64,000 bases of DNA from Ligula intestinalis (lineage: Eukaryota; Platyhelminthes; Cestoda; Diphyllobothriidea; Diphyllobothriidae), in the NCBI GenBank assembly GCA_036362985.1, contig JAYGXS010000004.1, forward strand, positions 34,149,397 through 34,213,396. Reading direction: 5' to 3'. Of the stretch, positions 1 to 10,381 are shown piece by piece (positions within the stretch are counted from its first letter, which is position 1; every line of letters starts with the position of its first letter). The notes under the pieces were generated by a model. That model made no database searches and had not been told where the DNA came from. It worked only from the letters and a program-made list of their open reading frames with translations. A program made the translations under genes and the position numbers.

Positions 1-335
1 AGCAACTTCTGATGTTTAAGGTCGACTGTGAGGCCGAAGTGTGATAGGAAATCCGCTCCAATGATAGGCGACTGGACGTCGGCCTGGATGAAAACCCATT
101 GGAAGCGGCGACGAAGCCCAAGGTCTAAAGTTAGGGACCGTTGACCGAACGTGGCGATAGAAGTGTTGTTCGCAGCCTGCAGTGAAAACTGCGATGGCTG
201 GAGATGATGACGACGAGGGGGCAATAAAACGCTAACCTCTGCACCTGTGTCGATCAAGAAACGGAACCCTGTGGACTTGTCGGTCACGTAAAACAGGCGA
301 CTGTGTCGCGAGTGGCCAGCACCAGTCGTCGCCAT
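1..335 (-). CDS. pol: Pol N-terminus of LTR-1: retropepsin-like aspartic protease, partial
   Basis: The frame opens with the ATG of the TAATG overlap (335-333) and stays open to the window edge (111 codons). It contains the aspartic protease signature RFLIDTGAEVSVL, with the catalytic Asp in DTG, and the second strand motif PIIGADFL near the end of the readable part. The region aligns with the protease of LTR-2 (RRFLIDTGARFSVI and AILGADFL). The protease would release the mature Gag and Pol proteins. RT, RNase H and integrase should follow outside the window. Confidence 0.85.
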   Translation of the reverse strand, partial: MATTGAGHSRHSRLFYVTDKSTGFRFLIDTGAEVSVLLPPRRHHLQPSQFSLQAANNTSIATFGQRSLTLDLGLRRRFQWVFIQADVQSPIIGADFLSHFGLTVDLKHQKL

Positions 336-1354
336 TACTGGCTGGCGGCGCCGTTTCCCGAACGTGAACGTCGAGCATAAGAACAAGGCGGGACGCATTT
401 AATAGCATCCGGGCCGAATGTTCGGTGGTACCAGCAGACTTTGTCGTCTGCACGCTCTTTTGATTTAGAGCGGTTGCGGCTTGTAGAGGGACGACCGGTT
501 TGAAGCCGGTAGAGTGTGGAACACATCGTGCTCACTTGAGAGCACAATAACCTGACAGTATCTTTAAGATCCTTCAGGTCGTCATCTCTGTGGTCTGTAA
601 CGTCTCGAATCGGTTGAGTGGGTGAAGTAGACCACGGGGATGAGGTACCAAGCGATTTAGTGGACTTTCGCTGTGTACGGCTGTCAGGTTTACGGTCGGA
701 TCGTGAGGCCGAAACCTGGGAGACGGCATGCTGAGGTACTGAGGTCGAGGCTTGGTTTACAGCGTACGAACTAGTACCGGGGTAACATTGTTGGATGCGG
801 TCTGCGTGCTCCGCGAGTTTGGTCAGCGGAACATCATCATCGAGTAGGGCGAGTACTTGTTGCATTGGATGGGGTAATTTATCCATCCAAATGCGACGAA
901 AAATAGAATCATCTAAGGTGCGACCAGCAAGCAGGTGACGCATGTGGCGCATTAGAGCGGAGGGGGTTTGGTCGCCAAGCTCGACGTTGCTGAGGAGTTG
1001 GCGAAGATTGCTGCCGGCAGATTGCGCCGTACGTTCGAGAATAGCCTTTTTTAAGCTAGAGTAAGGTTTGACTTTAGGGATAGGATCAAGGAGATCCTGA
1101 ATGGCGAAAGCGATGTCGAACGGTAAGTACTGCACGACATACGCGTAACGCGAACGCTCGCTAGTAATCTGACGTGAGGCGAAAACAGCTTCGATCTGTT
1201 TGAACCAGACTGTCGGGTCGCGCACTTCGTAAGGGGGAAGCTTAATAGATATCTGAAAAGCCTGAGGCTCGTCGTGAGCAGATGGTGCACACGAGTTGTT
1301 AGAACCAGCATCATCTTCGTCGCAATCGTGAAATTGGTGGTATTCGTCGCCCAT
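335..1354 (-). CDS. gag: Gag polyprotein of LTR-1
   Basis: About 339 residues. I choose the start MGDEYHQF at 1354 because an upstream in-frame ATG lies in the primer-binding site and LTR leader. Gag packages element RNA. The protein has an acidic N-terminus, then a capsid-like region beginning ISIKLPPYEVRDPTVWFKQIE, as in the DUF7041-type Gag of flatworm Gypsy elements, then a basic Ser-rich linker and a C-terminal knuckle CWYHRTFGPDAIKC followed by VPPC. That is a C-x2-H-x9-C-x3-C arrangement typical of CsRn1 relatives rather than CCHC. The frame is open throughout. Its stop codon TAA overlaps the first ATG of the pol frame (TAATG), which would allow reinitiation. Confidence 0.85.
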   Translation of the reverse strand: MGDEYHQFHDCDEDDAGSNNSCAPSAHDEPQAFQISIKLPPYEVRDPTVWFKQIEAVFASRQITSERSRYAYVVQYLPFDIAFAIQDLLDPIPKVKPYSSLKKAILERTAQSAGSNLRQLLSNVELGDQTPSALMRHMRHLLAGRTLDDSIFRRIWMDKLPHPMQQVLALLDDDVPLTKLAEHADRIQQCYPGTSSYAVNQASTSVPQHAVSQVSASRSDRKPDSRTQRKSTKSLGTSSPWSTSPTQPIRDVTDHRDDDLKDLKDTVRLLCSQVSTMCSTLYRLQTGRPSTSRNRSKSKERADDKVCWYHRTFGPDAIKCVPPCSYARRSRSGNGAASQ

Positions 1355-1436
1355 GGTGAAAAACTTATGAACGGCAGATTCAAACGGGAAAAAAAAAGGT
1401 GAATGGAATAAATAATAAGACGTGGATAACAATAGA

Positions 1437-1449
1437 AACGGGGTCACCA
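1437..1449 (-). promoter_or_regulatory. tRNA primer-binding site of LTR-1
   Basis: The minus strand reads TGGTGACCCCG just after the LTR. This is the expected complement of a tRNA 3' end (TGG pairs with the CCA tail), and the same start is seen downstream of the LTRs of LTR-2 and, with one change, LTR-3. Confidence 0.7.
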
Positions 1450-1453
1450 AATT

Positions 1454-1879
1454 TGTAGGGGCTTTATCACTACAAATATACAGAACGTCTTAGCAAATAC
1501 GCAATGGAAAACTTTCGAGGGTAGACTAACTGCTAATAAGGGATTTACTAGACTATTCTAGTGGAAAAGTCGTAAAATCCAGTAAAGAGATTGACGATGA
1601 AGATTAGAAATGATACAACTCACTTAGATCCTTCACGATCCTAGTCGGCAGTAGTCAAGTAGTCGACTTGCCAAAGGATAACTCTGCGAGGACTGGGATC
1701 CAAGTTTGTTGGGCTGCGAGTTGCAAAAATGGAGAGAAAACTCGTTTGCAAATTGTCGCTGGATTCTCCTGGAGCCCGAAAGTGATCACCAGAGAGGTGT
1801 CGTTGAAGGGCAAAATAAACAGCGGCAGGTGAGGAGAGAGTTGAGCCGTGGAGGGTGATTAGCAAGATAGTTGCTAGCA
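1454..1879 (-). repeat. 5' LTR of LTR-1
   Basis: The LTR is inferred, not matched to a second copy. On the minus strand it would start TGCTAGCAAC at 1879 and end TACA at 1454, about 426 bp, close to the 420-bp LTRs of LTR-2. The 5' limit is where homology to element A stops, and the 3' limit lies four bases before the primer-binding site. No coding function is claimed for the short open frame inside it. Confidence 0.6.
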
Positions 1880-3232
1880 CGCGTCAAAACCGAAAGTGTA
1901 TACGTGTGCTGTATTTAGTTTTAACAAAATTGGTTATTGATAAATTTAAACAACACATAAGTAGGGCCAAGAGCCCACAGGGATTACAGGAGAGGGGCTA
2001 GTTTCGATGTAAAAAACTTGGCGAAAAATGAATTAAGCAATGCTGCTTTCTCCAAATCCTTTGCAACAAAATGATTGTTGCCATTGCGTAAGGGTGGAAT
2101 GACTTTCTGAAGCTAAGCCGACGACCGAAGACGGAAGACTTGAGCAACTGATCTGGAAGAATTTGCATCACTTAATGCTGTTGCCTCTCTACGCCTATCT
2201 CGTGCTAGCCTTATTTTAAGCGCTAATTCAAATATTTGTGCTATTCTTAAGTGAACTGATAAAGAGCTATTAGACGTATCCTTAAGTTGTTTTTGTAATA
2301 TCGCAAGTCTATTTTGGAGAAAATGTGGCACAGTAGAAGAAGCTGAATTTGATTTTAAAATCTTAAGTGGGGTAAGAGCCTGAATATTTTCTGTAAGGTT
2401 TTGCAATAGCTCCTGGAAGAAGTAGGGATCGTTAGTTAAAAATATGCTATGCCAATCTAGGGTACTGACGAAATCATTTATTAATTCATGGTTCACGTTA
2501 CCAAAGTCAAGGTTATTGCATTTTACATCGGGCTTTTTAGAAAGAGAGACTGGAAAACAACAGTGAATTAAGGCATGGTCACTTGTGAAAATATCACGAT
2601 GAAAATTCATAAAAAGAGGGTGGACATCATTTGTAAAAATTAAATCGAATATTTTGTCTTTTCTGGTCACTGAACTGACCAGTTGTGACATGTTTGAAAA
2701 GTTAATAATGTCAACCAATTTCTGAAATCTTGGTGGACAGGTATTTGCATGCCAGTCAATGTCTGGCAGATTAAAATCACCTACAATTATTCTGACATCG
2801 AATTGAGTGTCTGCAACTTTTTCAAACATTTCACACAGCTGCATTACATTACTTGAGTTACAGGGGGATTGTAGACACACCCAATTATCGCTTTTTTATT
2901 GTGTGGCAGGTCGACTGAAATAAGACAAAAATTTCCAGAAAATGACGAAATGCTCAGGTGATATGGAAAATGTACAAAGGATGATTTAATATAAAGAAGG
3001 CAACCACCGCCACGCTTTTCAATGCGGTCTTATCTGTACAAACTATAATTATCTAGAGCGAGTGTCGAGTCAGAAATAAGAGAGTGTGTCCAAGATTCAG
3101 TGACACAGAGCACATTTGGATCAAGCTCAAATGCTACTGTTTTAAGTTCTGTCATCTTATTAACAACTGATGTCGCATTGAGTGAGACTATACTGAGCGT
3201 ATCCTTCATATTCAGGTTACGCTCGTCAGTAT
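1880..3232 (-). pseudogene. A1 ORF2: APE-type endonuclease and start of RT, broken
   Basis: The minus strand shows the APE-like endonuclease blocks TLSIVSLNATSVVNKM (about 3200), IVGDFNLPDIDWHANTCPP, FDLIFTNDVHP and SDHALIHCCF. The Asp-His of the last motif is kept. Sequence continues into the linker and first RT residues and ends at the LTR-1 junction near 1880. A frameshift near 2880 separates the two endonuclease halves. The endonuclease would nick target DNA for target-primed reverse transcription. The RT palm is missing because of the insertion. Confidence 0.75.
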
Positions 3233-4482
3233 TTATAAAAAAGGAAAACTTGGTGGCGGAAGGGGAAATGGCATGGGAGAAACAAAAGGCGGAAAGCCAA
3301 CTGGCCCTGGTCTACAGTTTGTCAAGTACTTATTATCAAATGAACTGTGCATATTGTAGAAAGGCATATTAGAGGGCGCTCCATAGAAAGGGCGGCTGAA
3401 GTGTGGCATGGGAAAACCAGGAGGGGGCATAAAAATAGGATCTTGAGGCATTACATCAAAATTTGACGAAAAATTTGCCTTCGAAAATTGCATGACTGGT
3501 TTTTAAAAGCGGTTAATTTTCTTAGCTGGCTGAATTATTTGTGAGTGTTGATGAGGTTTGGGGATAGAAAAAGCGCTAGCTTGAGCGGTTGGGTCTTTGT
3601 TAGATAATGAGTTATTATCGGTTATCATTTTGCCGAATTTGAAAACTGACGTAGATTTACTAGGGGCGTTCATAGGTTTATCGGAATTTAAAGCTATCAC
3701 AGACGTGGTTGGCTTAAAAGGAGAACAACTTGACGAGGCTACATTCTCACACGAATCACGAGTAAGGTGAATGGGAGAAGTATCAGGGGAAACTGACATT
3801 GACCCAGAGGGATGTGGGCTTACCTGAGCGGGAGGGCCGGCCTCAGAGACAACTTTTGGTTTTGTTGCACCGGAGTCAGTGTTCTCATTTGCTACTTTAG
3901 ATAAAACCCGACGCTCCATTGGCGTTTTATCCCTGCATACGTAAAGTTTATTTTCCGTTAAATATTTGGCTGACCGCTCATGTTGAGAGAATATAAGGTC
4001 TACTTCTATCGCCGAAAAACGTTTTACGAGAATCGGCGGGTTTTTACTTCGGGATGAGAGTCTTTTAGCTTCTGCAACTTTAAAATTAAAGTCACAAGAG
4101 TAAAGAAACTGAACAGCAACATCTATAGGTTGTTTATCTTTTGAAACATTTTTCAAAAGAAAATTAAATTCCTTTTTTGCCGATCACGGGTCTCAGTAGA
4201 CACCATATTGACGAAAGGCTCTAGTTTCTCACATTGCTGGAAAGTGAGCGTAGATACCTTTCCATCAAAGATGGCACCAAGGACCGTAAACAGGTAAGCA
4301 TATTGGTTATAAAGCTTACCAAAGTTGTCTAAAGCATCAAGATCAAGTTTCTTCATGCTTAAGATGGGTTTATCGTTAGGAGAATTGGTATTCCGGGTTA
4401 ATTTACATCTCAGTTGTGGCTTGGGTATCATATTGAATAGAAAGTGAGTGATAGGATATGTTCTAAGCAAAGTTATGCACAA
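3233..4482 (-). pseudogene. A1 ORF1 protein (RRM-like), frameshifted
   Basis: Three consecutive minus-strand frames read as one protein once a shift near 4155 and a stop near 3500 are allowed for. Recognisable blocks are DLDALDNFGKLYNQYAYLF, then ETRDRQKRNLIFF, then RLSSRSKNPPILVKRFSA, which resemble the RNL and RLG/PRPLLV strands of the RRM-like ORF1 domain in jockey/CR1 elements (family knowledge). The C-terminus is rich in Pro, Phe and Met and ends SFPFL. The same protein appears, interrupted by B2, in A2. The role would be RNA binding and nucleic-acid chaperoning in the element RNP. Confidence 0.6.
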
Positions 4483-4949
4483 AATTGCGACAGAAAATTT
4501 GAATTACCGAAGAGGCTACGCAGGGTGATAAAGTACCAAATTTTTAGATATTATTCAGTATTTACGCAATAGATTACTTGCTTTTTACGTGAATCTACTG
4601 GAACTAGAATGAGGCTATGTCGGTGAAACAGTATAAAGATGGCAAAAAAGACAACTACCGGTATGTGCAGTTGCTAAAGGGTTAGATATACAAATAAATT
4701 TCAACAATTAAGCTAGTAAATTCAGCAAGTAACGAGGAAATCTGATAAAAATATCTATTTTACTTAGCTTTGAAAGATAAGTTGCGCTCCTTGACCATTG
4801 ACATTGACCATTCTCTCGTACAAATTTGCATGCACTTATCGATGCAAGTTCATAGGGCTAATGCAACGGCAATTGGCCGCCAGGGCTAAGAAGCATTTAC
4901 ATAACTGTTTATTTTAACAAAAAAACAGAATTTCCCGTTCTTCGATTAC

Positions 4950-5660
4950 TGAACATCTGCTAGACACGGGCCATCCTGTTGACCCCAAAACTTCTGTCTG
5001 AGTACTTGTTCGGGCACGAACAACTCATACCTTACGCAATTCTTTTCAGTAAACGCCATATCAATCTGGAAAAAGCTGCCCAAAAGTATTTAAACCCAGC
5101 AAAGCTACCTATGTTTAAGAGAGCTCTAACTAGTTGTTTTATATTCAGGACAACTTTCACGAATTTTGGGTGCTGACTCGGTGGAAGCTCTCTTTCACGC
5201 TGATGGCGTTCGTGGACTTTGAACCCCGCCAGGCTTCATGCTGAAGATAAAGCTGCTGAAGCAGCAGCCCGCAGTATGTTAACCCTCAGCCAATAGCGCG
5301 CAACGTTTGCCGACAATTATTGAAGGAAGACTGAGAACACTGTGTTCTTGTGCTGACCCTCTCCATCTCGAACTAATGTCCTTAAACGATCTGCAACATT
5401 TTTCCTGCTGATTTGTCAACTTAGCTGACAACTGTACATATATTCCGTTTGTATCAAACCTTTGAAGTCAGGTTTTTTGCACTTGAAACAAGCTCCCTAT
5501 CTCCCCCAGTATTGACAAAACACAAAACCTGAAACAAAACCAATACTGGCTGCAACATAGGTAGTTTGTTTTAGGTTTTTTCCGGTCTTCGAGGTTTTGG
5601 AAGGCGCCCATGAGGTGCATTACCAACTCTTTACAATTGCCTGTAAACATACTATATCAT
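4950..5660 (+). mobile_element. CR1-like family B copy 1, 3' end only
   Basis: A 5'-truncated copy that starts at the end of ORF2 (AILFSKRHINLEKAAQKYL, PMFKRALTSCF) and then holds about 480 bp of 3' untranslated sequence. It is colinear with the 3' end of B2 (18111-18810, minus), including the stem-loop at 5496-5572 and the ending GCCTGTAAAC before an AT-rich tail. The 5' limit is approximate. Such 5' truncation is typical of target-primed reverse transcription. It sits next to the 5' end of A1. Confidence 0.75.
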
Positions 5661-6630
5661 ATTATTTACCTGGAGACAACCTACATACGGCGGTCCAAAC
5701 CTAACCCATGTAAACAGCTGGAACATGTGGTGAACCTAACTCTGGCGTGGTAACATTGGCTCTCTGTTTACACCTTTACCCTCCCGACTTCTTCCCTTAG
5801 GCATCTTTCCACCGTTTGTGCTGCCCATAACGTTTTAACTTTCTTATGTTATTGATTAGCCCCTTAGCCATTTCTAATGATCCTGTTGTTTGTATGGATT
5901 ATTCTGTATGAATTCAAATTGCATTTTCTCTTACATGGTTCACGTTATGCAATGACAAGCAGCAAATAAAGAGCTCCCTCGAAATGTTATGGATCCAGTA
6001 AATCTTGCTTTTGTTGCCATCTTTAAATTTTTTTAATTGAATGATTATTCCCATCGTTAATTTGAAATTTTAGTTTGTCTAATAAGCTGATGTAAGCGGC
6101 TATTTTACATGTTGGACACCCAAAGACCACTCTAGAATCCAATATGATCACCATTTCGTACTTTACCAACGGCTGCAGGAACAATTGGATGATTTTGGAA
6201 ATTCCCCATCGCTCAAATGTGTAATTTAGCAGTTATTGTATATGTTGGCCTTCAAAGCATTTCTCTGTAGTCCTCTGCCGAGACTTGTTACAAAAACACA
6301 TGGAATGATTTTTGTTCCGATGCGGCAAATTCAAAGGTAACAAAGCTCGGAGAACCAGCTTAATTTATGAAAATATCAGCTGAAGTATCAGAGCGGTGCT
6401 GATGATAATGCTCCCATTTGTATGAGGATCGAGCGTGGCGATTGGTGAAGAGAATAACGGAGTTGCACACGAAGAGCAGTTATATGGTGCGTAATGTATG
6501 TTCTATGGCATTCATGAACGATTAATATAGACGGAGCGGGACTGAAGTCGAAGTCTAAGCGGATGAAACGCTGCTCTGTCGCCGGCAGTTCAATAAAAGA
6601 AAGAGAAATTAAAAGTTTTGGCTTCTTCAA
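5661..6630. other. No recognisable gene
   Basis: AT-rich sequence with only short open frames on either strand. I see no motif or homology to the other elements in this window. Confidence 0.5.
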
Positions 6631-6840
6631 ATGCATGCTATGATGACTTGTAAATGGATCATAGAACAGGTGAATAGCAGAAGCTGCTCTGCTATAAGAG
6701 CGGTCGTAACCAAATTTATAAACACAGGCAGTGTGGTCATAACCGACGAATGGAAAGCGTGTCGAGGGTTAGTTTTTGTATCGACAACAGACGGATCCCC
6801 AAATCAAGAGTCAGGCAAGACAGAGTTGAGAGGAATATGA
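6631..6840 (+). pseudogene. Merlin/ISXO2-like transposase fragment
   Basis: The plus-strand frame reads VEQVNSR, then AVVTKFINTGSVVITDEWKA, then CRGLVFVSTTDGSPNQ. This follows the middle of the ISXO2-like DDE domain of Merlin transposases, where a catalytic Asp lies in the (V/I)xSDxWxAY block and a later block reads FV(D)PxTGxHTQ (family knowledge; Merlin elements are known in flatworms). Only about 65 residues remain and terminal inverted repeats were not seen. It could be chance similarity over a short stretch. Confidence 0.45.
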
Positions 6841-7889
6841 CGCTTTACTGAGCCAAAATAGCCCTACAATAACTGCTGCAAGCGCCACGTAAAATAACCA
6901 GTCGCCTTGGTGAAAAATTTTATACTCGCACGGGTTTAGTCCACCCTGCCCAGTCCTCAGTCAATCAGGACCTGCTTCTTTCTTCGAAGGGTACCTGTGG
7001 CGCAGATTTGGGATCTTTAACGGGTGAAGTTGTGAAGCAGAGTTGTAGAGCGCTTATCAGCGTTGAAGATTTAACCCTCACTTGAAATAAAAAGCTGATT
7101 CGATTCTTAAATTGCACACTGCATTTGATTGATTAAGTTCGAGACAAAAACAAAATAAGTTGGTTCGGGAACTGATATGATTTCGAGGTGGCCGCTCGTT
7201 TTTATGGATTGGTACTGCATGTAACGAACTATAATTATGCTATTTATGAAAAAAAGTTCTATCGGACGCAGGTATATTTCATTTATCAGCCGTTTTTAAA
7301 TGACTAATACTGATATAGGGGTGTTCTTTTCGAAAATACAATTGGACTATCACCTAACAAAAACGAAAATAAAGAAAAGACGACAGACCAAAATAGATTA
7401 TAGGCCTGGCCCAGTTGCATATACTCTCACCTCTTCTTCACACATGAGATGATAAAAAACGACCAGTTGCTCTGCATTATTTGCAAATGAACCACAACTG
7501 AGAGCCAAAACTAGTCCCAAGACCATAATCCTCAGAACAATACTGAATTTAAAAGTAATAAACTTAACGGCACTCCTCAGACATGTAGGATGTAGTGGCC
7601 CAGATCGCAGGACCTATAATAGCAGTATTAAAAAGAATTGAAGAAGTGTGGTAGCTTATTGTCCTTCTTGTCTTTGTGATACCTTCTTGATAGACTGGAC
7701 CTTGCAAATTTTGACGTGCTGAATTTAAGTCACTTGATTAAGGAAAGAAGGCTTTCACCCTTGAGCTCACTATTCATAACCAAAATCGCATAATAGGTCC
7801 ACCGTAACAATAGTACATAATACAAATGTACAAATGTAGGCTTAACATCAGCGATAAGTGTGAGCCAGTTGCAAAGTGCTGCTACTGAC
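6841..7889. other. No recognisable gene
   Basis: Mixed-composition sequence without a convincing open frame. A 69-codon minus-strand frame at 7730-7939 lies just downstream of the RT remnant, but its sequence is not recognisable as RT. Confidence 0.45.
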
Positions 7890-8300
7890 ACTTTGTTCAT
7901 TATATCAGTAAGTCCGAGCCAATTTGAAGAAATCTTCAAATTCTAGGGCGCAGTTTTGGCCTCTAACAATACAGTAGGTCCCCGCGGAGTTGCTTATAAT
8001 TGAGAGGGAAAAGATCACGTTCGGTCAGTCTGTCTTCATAAGGCAGATGACCAAGATTCTTGACCATCTTCGTAGCCCTCGCCTGCACTCGTTCCAGGTG
8101 CAGATAATCTTTCTTGAACCACAGACGCAATGCCTGGACAGCATACCCGAAGTGGGACCGAACAAACGCTCCGTAGGTTTTCCTGAAGAGCTCCTTGTCA
8201 ATGTTGACGAATCCCCGCCTAATCGCAAGCAGCACACTGAGTGTTTAAACGATATTACTGAAACTATCGCAACAAAGGTGTTCTTCGCGCTGATGTACAT
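7890..8300 (-). pseudogene. CR1-like RT C-terminal (thumb) remnant, element E
   Basis: The minus strand reads LFRKTYGAFVRSHFGYAVQ, then WFKKDYLHLERVQARATKMV, then LPYEDRLTERDLFPLNYKQL and RGDLLYCIVRG, followed by CALEFEDFFKLA. This is the region after the RT palm in CR1-like ORF2 proteins and matches element C at 15511-15740 (VQRQATKLVRGQGSIPYEIR, SYWQLRRDLIQTFRI). No palm or endonuclease is present, so it is a short remnant. It is too diverged from A, B and C to assign to them. Confidence 0.7.
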
Positions 8301-10381
8301 ATTCCTAAAGATCAGACAGGAAATATCTGGTAAAAACTACGGAGATGTTGTTCATTCGATATCCCATTAAGTACGTCATACAGGTATAGAGCCCGTGACT
8401 TAAAAAGAATTATCAAACTTTGGGACGAATTCAGACAGATGCTACAAAAATATAAAAGAATGTGAGGTATCTGTTTGATGAAGCCAGGCTAAGTGAACCT
8501 TATTTGCTTTCTTCAAGTAACAGGGAACTTAGCGTTGACCCCATTCAGAGTTACAAGATAGCTAAATTCCTTAAATGCATTCAAGAGTTCAATGATTTCT
8601 TTGAGATATAGGGACGTACTGATTGCGTAGCCACTGTTTAAAGTTCAGCGGAACTTAGTATACACAGAAATCTGGCGCAAACCTCATCACAGGGGGCTGC
8701 TGGAGAGAGGAATGGCCTATCTGCTGCGTTAGCGTTTTCAGACACTGTTATAAAGTTTAACTTCATGCACAACGAGCTAAAAAGTACTTTATATATAGTC
8801 AAAATCACATGTATGCTCAGAGTTTACGTCTAGCTTACACATACGAATGCAAGAATTACTGTTATAAATAAAAATGCTCTTTTTATTTCAGACATTCATT
8901 GAGAGATCGGGCGCGAAAGAATTTTCATCTTAATAAAGTGAACTAATTTGACATAAAATTCTTCTAACCATGAGCCTACGAATCCATGGACTGAGTTTTT
9001 TGCAGCAAATTGAGTGAGAAAGCACAATATATAGAGAAGAGGTATAAGAGCGCGGAGAAAGCTTACTGAAGAGAAAAAAACTTTTCTGGTGGAATCTTAA
9101 TTAAGGTAAGGAATAATAAGCTTGTAAATGCGTGTTCTCATTCCTATAGAACTGGAAATGCAAGGTTTTGCCTGGCAGGGCATCATTTACTGCACGTTTT
9201 GTAGACAAACACGTACTTCATGTAGCCACTGTGGTGCTAGTTGTCCATTTATTGCGTTGTTCACTGTGTTTTCTCCATTCGTCCAGCGTTCCTAAACTAC
9301 GTGATTTCTGGTCAGTTTTTCTGTTTTAAATATAAATTTTCGATTTTTTCACTTTCGTGATCATCAAAAGCTGGCAATCTTGCCAACCCTTTGGACGGTT
9401 GCTGTATGTCTCTCTAGTGGTCAGCCTTCCCTGCACATTATCAGTTTACGGCGGCAAATGTTCCAAACCTCCTAAATACTGCAGAAAAGTTAGTCCAGTG
9501 TTCTGTGTATTGTATATCCTCAAATTATCAAGGAAGAACAGCAAAAGTTAATGAAACAGATGCGTTCTGGGTACATATAGAGTCGTCACAAGAATTTAAT
9601 AACTTCTAACTTTGAATTAACTTCGTAACGATTTTACTCGTCGAAATTTTTGGCATATGGTGGTTAGTTCCGTTTCCCCATGGTTCGTGGCTTGTTTTGT
9701 TGCATTGTCCTTTAAAAATGTACTAAGCTATTTTTCCTCGCTGATTTTTAGCACGTTCAATTCTTCAACTCTTTTGCTTGTTTCAAATAGTTTCTTATCA
9801 TTCCGTTTGGCGCATTGCCCTGGTCAAACGACACGATGAACAGCATATATCGACGACTGTCGCTACGTAGTGATGAGCGTGTTGTAAACTCGTCTTCGGT
9901 GATTTCGACAACTCACAGTTGCTAACTACGAAGATGAGCTGTTGATAATCTTTTTTAACTTGGAATAGTGTCAGTCTTCAGAATTATACATAAGACGGAA
10001 GTGTCGGTTGACAAATGATGGTTTTAAGAAGGGATGATCGTATTAGGGCTATTCGAATAGTGCTTAGACAATTCTTCACAATGAATAAACTAAAGAAAGA
10101 TCTTTATTGCGCTCCGTAACTTTGTACGTTGATGTAACAATCGACTTGCAAAGAAAGTTGACGTCAGTACATTTTGAAAATTTTATAAACAACCTTCTTT
10201 GCAAAGCCATATCGGACTGCAAGCCGCGGTGTAGTTTCCACAGAAATAAATTCACGATATTTGATGATGTTCTTTTGTGTTTCTGCCGTATTAGGGCCGT
10301 AATTGTGAAACAGGAATTTCCAAGTGCCATAGAACACCCCTTCGAGGTAGTGGCTTAGAACGTCTAATCACATGATTACGT
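8301..10381. other. No recognisable gene
   Basis: About 2 kb of AT-rich sequence. Short frames occur (for example 10076-10330 minus), but I could not recognise any product. The stretch adjoins the abnormal 3' break of element B3 at 10382 and may contain unknown repeat sequence. Confidence 0.4.

Larger units (their letters stand above)
1..1879 (-). mobile_element. Gypsy/CsRn1-like LTR retrotransposon LTR-1, 5' part, cut by window edge
   Basis: Read on the minus strand, this is a 5' LTR, a primer-binding site, an uninterrupted gag and the start of pol (retropepsin), running off the window at position 1. The primer-binding site begins TGGTGACCCCG, the start used by CsRn1-type elements primed by tRNA-Trp (known for the family; not searched here). 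The upstream boundary is clear because sequence above 1880 is colinear with the RT region of CR1-like element A2 at 23400-23470, so LTR-1 landed inside A1. The missing 3' part and second LTR should lie beyond the left edge, so target duplication and age cannot be judged. The two open frames make this the least damaged element in the window. Confidence 0.85.
1880..4815 (-). mobile_element. CR1-like non-LTR retrotransposon A1 (interrupted by LTR-1)
   Basis: On the minus strand it runs from a 5' untranslated region (about 4815-4490) through ORF1 (4482-3233) and the endonuclease part of ORF2, to an early RT position where LTR-1 begins. The 5' region, ORF1 and ORF2 are colinear with A2 (16967-25587, plus). 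The 5' end is approximate and set where homology to A2 fades. The 5' region carries the CATAGCCTC repeat motif seen in A2. Several frameshifts and stops make it defective. Confidence 0.8.
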
